Assembly (NCBI GenBank): GCA_003542935.1
Contig: DPJQ01000054.1
Span: forward strand, 968 to 9,540
DNA: 8,573 nt
Direction: 5' to 3'
Source: Lachnospiraceae bacterium
Lineage (GTDB): Bacteria > Bacillota > Clostridia > Lachnospirales > Lachnospiraceae
Below are positions 6,144-8,573 of this stretch, one piece after another (position 1 is the first letter of the stretch; the number at the start of each line of letters is the position of its first letter). The notes below the pieces were generated by a model. The model saw nothing but the letters and a program-made list of their open reading frames with translations, was not told where the DNA came from and ran no database searches. Position numbers and translations under genes: made by a program.

Positions 6144-7412
6144 TTAAAATTTGCTGTTATATTCCCTGACTGCGTCAAACATCGCCAGGATATTTTCCAC
6201 TTTAGTATCAGATACGATATTATGTACCGGATTAAACACATAGCCGCCTCCATCGGAAAGCATGTCCATGCGTTCTCTTACTTCCTTGCGAACGCCGTCC
6301 GGGTCGGAAAACGCCAGAGTTTTCTGCGAATCCACGCCGCCACCCCAAAAACAAATTTTGCTGCCATACTTTTCTTTCAGCATCTTTCCGTCCATATCTT
6401 TGGCAGAAAGCTGAACCGGATTCAGTATATCCACACCCATATCCACAAAATCATCCATAAAATTCACAATACTGCCACAGCAGTGATACATAGTTTTCCA
6501 ATTCGTATGTGTGTGGATCCAGTTATTGATGCGCGTATAGTGCGGCTTGTACAATTCCTGAAAAACTTCTGTTGAAATCAGTGCAGAATTCTGCGCCCCA
6601 TAATCAGCTGTGCTGACCAAAATCACCTGTATCCGGTCACCTACCGCTTCTCTGTAAATTTCCAGGTTTTTCATGGTGTTTTCTGTTTGCATAGTGAATA
6701 CTTCCTCAACGTACTCAGGGTACATGAGTGTTGCTGCCAGAAAATCGGCCATCTTCCGGATCCCGGCGGGATGTTTCACAAAGGGCGCCGGTACGACACC
6801 GGCATCACCCAGCAAGGCATAGGGAAACTGGCCTATGACCGCATAATCTGTATCCCGGTCAAGGTGGACGGAGTTATTTTCGATTTCTTTTGCAACATCA
6901 TCCCTGATCTGCGGAAAGTCATCTTTGAAGTCTTCCCTAGGGGTCAGATTATCTTCATCATATTCCGGCAACCTCTCCATGATATTGTCAAAAAATGAGC
7001 CACCCGGTAACATTTTGGTACTGGCCGGAACTGTTTTATCGCCCTGTGGATACATGACAATAGAACCATCCTTTAAAATATCCCATTTGTTGTCAGCTGC
7101 AATAAGGGCATGTGCTCCGTCAAGTGATGTAAAAGGCTGTAAACGGTTTGTCCTGCAACCGTTGGTATCGACCGGGTAGTTAAGGCATACCGTGTCAATA
7201 CCAAGTTTCTCCCTCACATCATCATCCACTTTTGCCGCAAACATAAATAACTCATTTAATTCGCATGGTTTTTCCGGCAATCCGAGCGCGGCCCGCAGAT
7301 TTTGATAAGCCTTGGCGCTGATCGTCGAAACCTGTGTCCCGCCCAAATCAACAGGCACTCTGTCTGGCACTCTGTGATTGATTGCCTCAATTACACGTTC
7401 TCGCGAAGTCAT
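6144..7412 (-). CDS. uroporphyrinogen decarboxylase (URO-D) superfamily protein, MtaA/methyltransferase-like
   Basis: A 422-residue cytoplasmic protein. The N-terminus (MTSRERVIEAINHRVPDRVP) and the C-terminal NPVHNI-x7-ENILAMFDAVREY pattern are typical of the non-haem URO-D-like group related to methylcobamide methyltransferases. A probable zinc site is H310-x-C312 in HCCG; C354, just before FWGGGVDSQ, is a candidate third ligand, as in the HxC...C zinc sites of MtaA/MtbA-type enzymes. It is longer than true HemE proteins (around 350) and sits in a sugar operon with no other haem gene, so haem synthesis is unlikely. Methyl transfer to or from a corrinoid is an inference; no B12-binding protein is encoded here. 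The start at 7412 is preceded by GGGAGGAG (7424-7417). It is the first gene of the operon, 19 bp before the binding-protein gene. Confidence 0.85.
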   Translation of the reverse strand: MTSRERVIEAINHRVPDRVPVDLGGTQVSTISAKAYQNLRAALGLPEKPCELNELFMFAAKVDDDVREKLGIDTVCLNYPVDTNGCRTNRLQPFTSLDGAHALIAADNKWDILKDGSIVMYPQGDKTVPASTKMLPGGSFFDNIMERLPEYDEDNLTPREDFKDDFPQIRDDVAKEIENNSVHLDRDTDYAVIGQFPYALLGDAGVVPAPFVKHPAGIRKMADFLAATLMYPEYVEEVFTMQTENTMKNLEIYREAVGDRIQVILVSTADYGAQNSALISTEVFQELYKPHYTRINNWIHTHTNWKTMYHCCGSIVNFMDDFVDMGVDILNPVQLSAKDMDGKMLKEKYGSKICFWGGGVDSQKTLAFSDPDGVRKEVRERMDMLSDGGGYVFNPVHNIVSDTKVENILAMFDAVREYNSKF

Positions 7413-7421
7413 TTTTCTCCT

Positions 7422-7464
7422 CCCTGCTATATTGAATTTTCGGATACCCTGCTATTTAAATAGC
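7422..7464. promoter_or_regulatory. 14-bp perfect palindrome with a nearby 9-bp direct repeat, upstream of the operon
   Basis: GCTATTTAAATAGC (7451-7464) is its own reverse complement. The 9-mer CCCTGCTAT occurs at 7422-7430 and again at 7447-7455, where it runs into the palindrome. The position, about 40-50 bp upstream of the URO-D start codon and probably within its leader or promoter, suits an operator. Confidence 0.35.
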
Positions 7465-7480
7465 CTTTTTGAAGCCGTCT

Positions 7481-7503
7481 GCCTGTAAAACCGGTATTCA
7501 GGC
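7481..7503. promoter_or_regulatory. interrupted dyad, possible operator
   Basis: GCCTG (7481-7485) and CAGGC (7499-7503) are inverted repeats around a self-complementary ACCGGT centre (7490-7495). The arms are off by one base relative to that centre. It resembles dyads bound by LacI/CcpA-type proteins but does not match the cre consensus well, so the regulator is unknown. Confidence 0.28.
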
Positions 7504-7511
7504 AAGCCATC

Positions 7512-7539
7512 CTGTTAATATTTGCAGCTGTTAATATTT
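7512..7539. promoter_or_regulatory. tandem 12-bp direct repeats, candidate AraC-regulator binding site
   Basis: CTGTTAATATTT occurs twice without mismatch (7512-7523 and 7528-7539), 16 bp from start to start. AraC-family proteins often bind direct repeats through their two helix-turn-helix motifs. The repeats lie about 100 bp upstream of the operon's first start codon and 130 bp upstream of the araC-type gene. I see no convincing -35/-10 pair for the operon itself in this region, which would fit an activator-dependent promoter. Confidence 0.45.
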
Positions 7540-7613
7540 ACTCGCTTCATGTTTTTATGATATTATTTATATGTTCATTATTCTATAAGGATTTACCCCG
7601 CTTTATATAAATA

Positions 7614-7642
7614 TTGTACTATTTGCATAGCCCCACTATACA
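7614..7642 (+). promoter_or_regulatory. candidate promoter of the AraC-family gene
   Basis: TTGTAC (7614-7619) and TATACA (7637-7642) are spaced by exactly 17 bp and place a start about 20 nt before the Shine-Dalgarno sequence AGGGAGGA (7656-7663). The hexamers match the consensus only 3 and 4 of 6. Confidence 0.42.
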
Positions 7643-7671
7643 CAAAAAATATTTCAGGGAGGATTTCATTT

Positions 7672-8571
7672 ATGCAAGATAAAAAAATCATCAGCAGAGT
7701 TCTTGAAGATAATTCAGAAGTCATTGACTATGACAGTTCAGGAATTCCTCTGTATATCAAGACAGAATGCCTGTCTTACTATTTGGATATGCGTTCTACG
7801 GCACATTGGCATGATGATCTGGAAATCATGTATATCATCCATGGCGAACTGATTTATCATGTGAACAAGCAAAATCTTCATCTGAGTACGAATGACTGTG
7901 TGATCGTGAATTCCAGACAGATCCATTTTAGCTCGTCTTACAGACACCGCGAATGTACATTTACCTGCATAGTCTTCCATCCTCAGCTGTTTTCAGGGAA
8001 TGCCCAACTATACGAGTCCCTGTTTCTGCCCATAATTAAAAATCCCTCATTTGAATACGTCCATGTAAAGGCTTCCCATCCTCTGCACGATAAACTTTCC
8101 AAACTTGTTTTTGGCATTATGACAAACAAAGCAGAAAAAAATATTGGCTATGAAGTGAAAATCATAGGTGCACTATACACTTTTTGGGGAACCTTTGCTG
8201 AATTGTCCGGATACTTAACCATGAGCTGTGGTGCTGCCCGCGATGCCGATATGGCTGCCCAGAAAGATATGGTCTCATTCATACATCAATGTTATATGCA
8301 GGATCTAACGTTGAACGATATAGCTTCTGCCGGGCATGTTGGCAGAAATAAATGCTGTCTGCTTTTTAAAGAATACCTTCATCAGTCGCCCATCGAATTT
8401 CTGATTCAATATCGCCTGGAAAAAGGCTGTCTGCTTCTGAAAAAAACAGACAGCAGCATTACAGAAATTTCTGAAAAATGTGGGTTTAATAATGTCAGTT
8501 ATTTTTGCCAAAAGTTTAAGAGCCGTTATGGATGCTCACCCAGAATATACCGCAAAACAGCAGAAAACTAA
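7672..8571 (+). CDS. AraC-family transcriptional regulator with N-terminal cupin sensor
   Basis: A complete 299-residue protein. The N-terminal half is an AraC-type cupin: H45-W-H47-DD-x-E51 followed by IHGEL near 56-60, probably the sugar-sensing and dimerisation domain. The C-terminal 100 residues are the DNA-binding domain with two helix-turn-helix units. The first spans about 212-233 (LTLNDIASAGHVGRNKCCLLFK). The second spans about 262-283 (SITEISEKCGFNNVSYFCQKFK) and is followed by the family signature SRYGCSPRIYRK. GGAGG (7658-7662) lies 9 nt before the ATG. It is transcribed divergently from the five-gene operon, the standard arrangement for a local AraC regulator, so activation of that operon is the likely role (inference). 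The second HTH is closest to consensus; the first is more divergent, with two adjacent Cys (228-229). Confidence 0.94.
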   Translation: MQDKKIISRVLEDNSEVIDYDSSGIPLYIKTECLSYYLDMRSTAHWHDDLEIMYIIHGELIYHVNKQNLHLSTNDCVIVNSRQIHFSSSYRHRECTFTCIVFHPQLFSGNAQLYESLFLPIIKNPSFEYVHVKASHPLHDKLSKLVFGIMTNKAEKNIGYEVKIIGALYTFWGTFAELSGYLTMSCGAARDADMAAQKDMVSFIHQCYMQDLTLNDIASAGHVGRNKCCLLFKEYLHQSPIEFLIQYRLEKGCLLLKKTDSSITEISEKCGFNNVSYFCQKFKSRYGCSPRIYRKTAEN

Positions 8572-8573
8572 TA

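Noticed and set aside
7418..7663. Inverted 9-mers TCCTCCCTG and CAGGGAGGA at both ends of the divergent region
   Set aside because: They are the Shine-Dalgarno sequences of the two divergent genes.
8354..8436. Repeated 11-mer GCTGTCTGCTT, 72 bp apart, in the AraC gene
   Set aside because: Both copies encode similar CLL-x-K residues in helices of the DNA-binding domain, so shared codons are a sufficient explanation.
8426..8454. Perfect 8-bp inverted repeat GCTGTCTG/CAGACAGC with an A-rich loop, as a terminator or attenuator
   Set aside because: It lies inside the coding region between the two helix-turn-helix units of the AraC gene and has no U-tract after the stem.
1..8573. tRNA/rRNA genes, CRISPR arrays, insertion sequences, phage or defence genes
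   Set aside because: No TTCGA-type T-loop with acceptor pairing, no regularly spaced repeats, and no transposase, integrase or nuclease motifs were seen on either strand.

Overview
The window reads like a chromosomal carbohydrate-utilisation locus of a low-to-mid GC Gram-positive anaerobe, most likely a Clostridia/Lachnospiraceae-type gut bacterium. This is an inference from strong AGGAGG-type Shine-Dalgarno sites before nearly every gene, a lipoprotein-type sugar-binding protein with a long Ser/Ala/Thr-rich linker, an RbsABC-like ABC importer, and AraC and ROK regulators. No taxonomic marker gene is present.

Layout. (1) Plus strand, 1-1049: the C-terminal two thirds of a ROK-family protein cut by the window edge, then a small single-domain cupin. 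(2) 1050-1293: a convergent gap holding an intrinsic terminator, a 10-bp perfect inverted repeat and a possible short RNA gene. (3) Minus strand, 7412 down to 1294: a tight five-gene operon in the order URO-D/MtaA-like methyltransferase-family protein, lipoprotein sugar-binding protein, RbsA-like double ATPase, RbsC-like permease, zinc-dependent medium-chain dehydrogenase. Gaps are 19 bp, 104 bp (with a strong hairpin), a 4-bp overlap and 27 bp. (4) 7413-7671: a divergent regulatory region with tandem 12-bp direct repeats, a 14-bp perfect palindrome and an interrupted dyad. (5) Plus strand, 7672-8571: a complete AraC-family regulator, the natural candidate controller of the divergent operon.

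Working model (inference): the AraC protein senses a ligand through its N-terminal cupin domain and controls the operon. The RbsABC-like transporter imports a sugar, polyol or cyclitol. The NAD-type dehydrogenase oxidises the imported compound, and the URO-D-like protein may remove or transfer a methyl group, which would fit an O-methylated substrate. The substrate cannot be read from sequence.

The main anomaly is that the sugar-binding protein gene carries an in-frame TAG at codon 254, with perfect family-like sequence continuing in the same frame to a second TAG. It is either a recent nonsense mutation, a sequence error, or a gene needing amber readthrough. I did not find a clearly new defence, mobile or CRISPR-type system. 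The best candidates for novelty are the amber codon, the transporter/URO-D/dehydrogenase gene combination and the possible small RNA at about 1141-1237.
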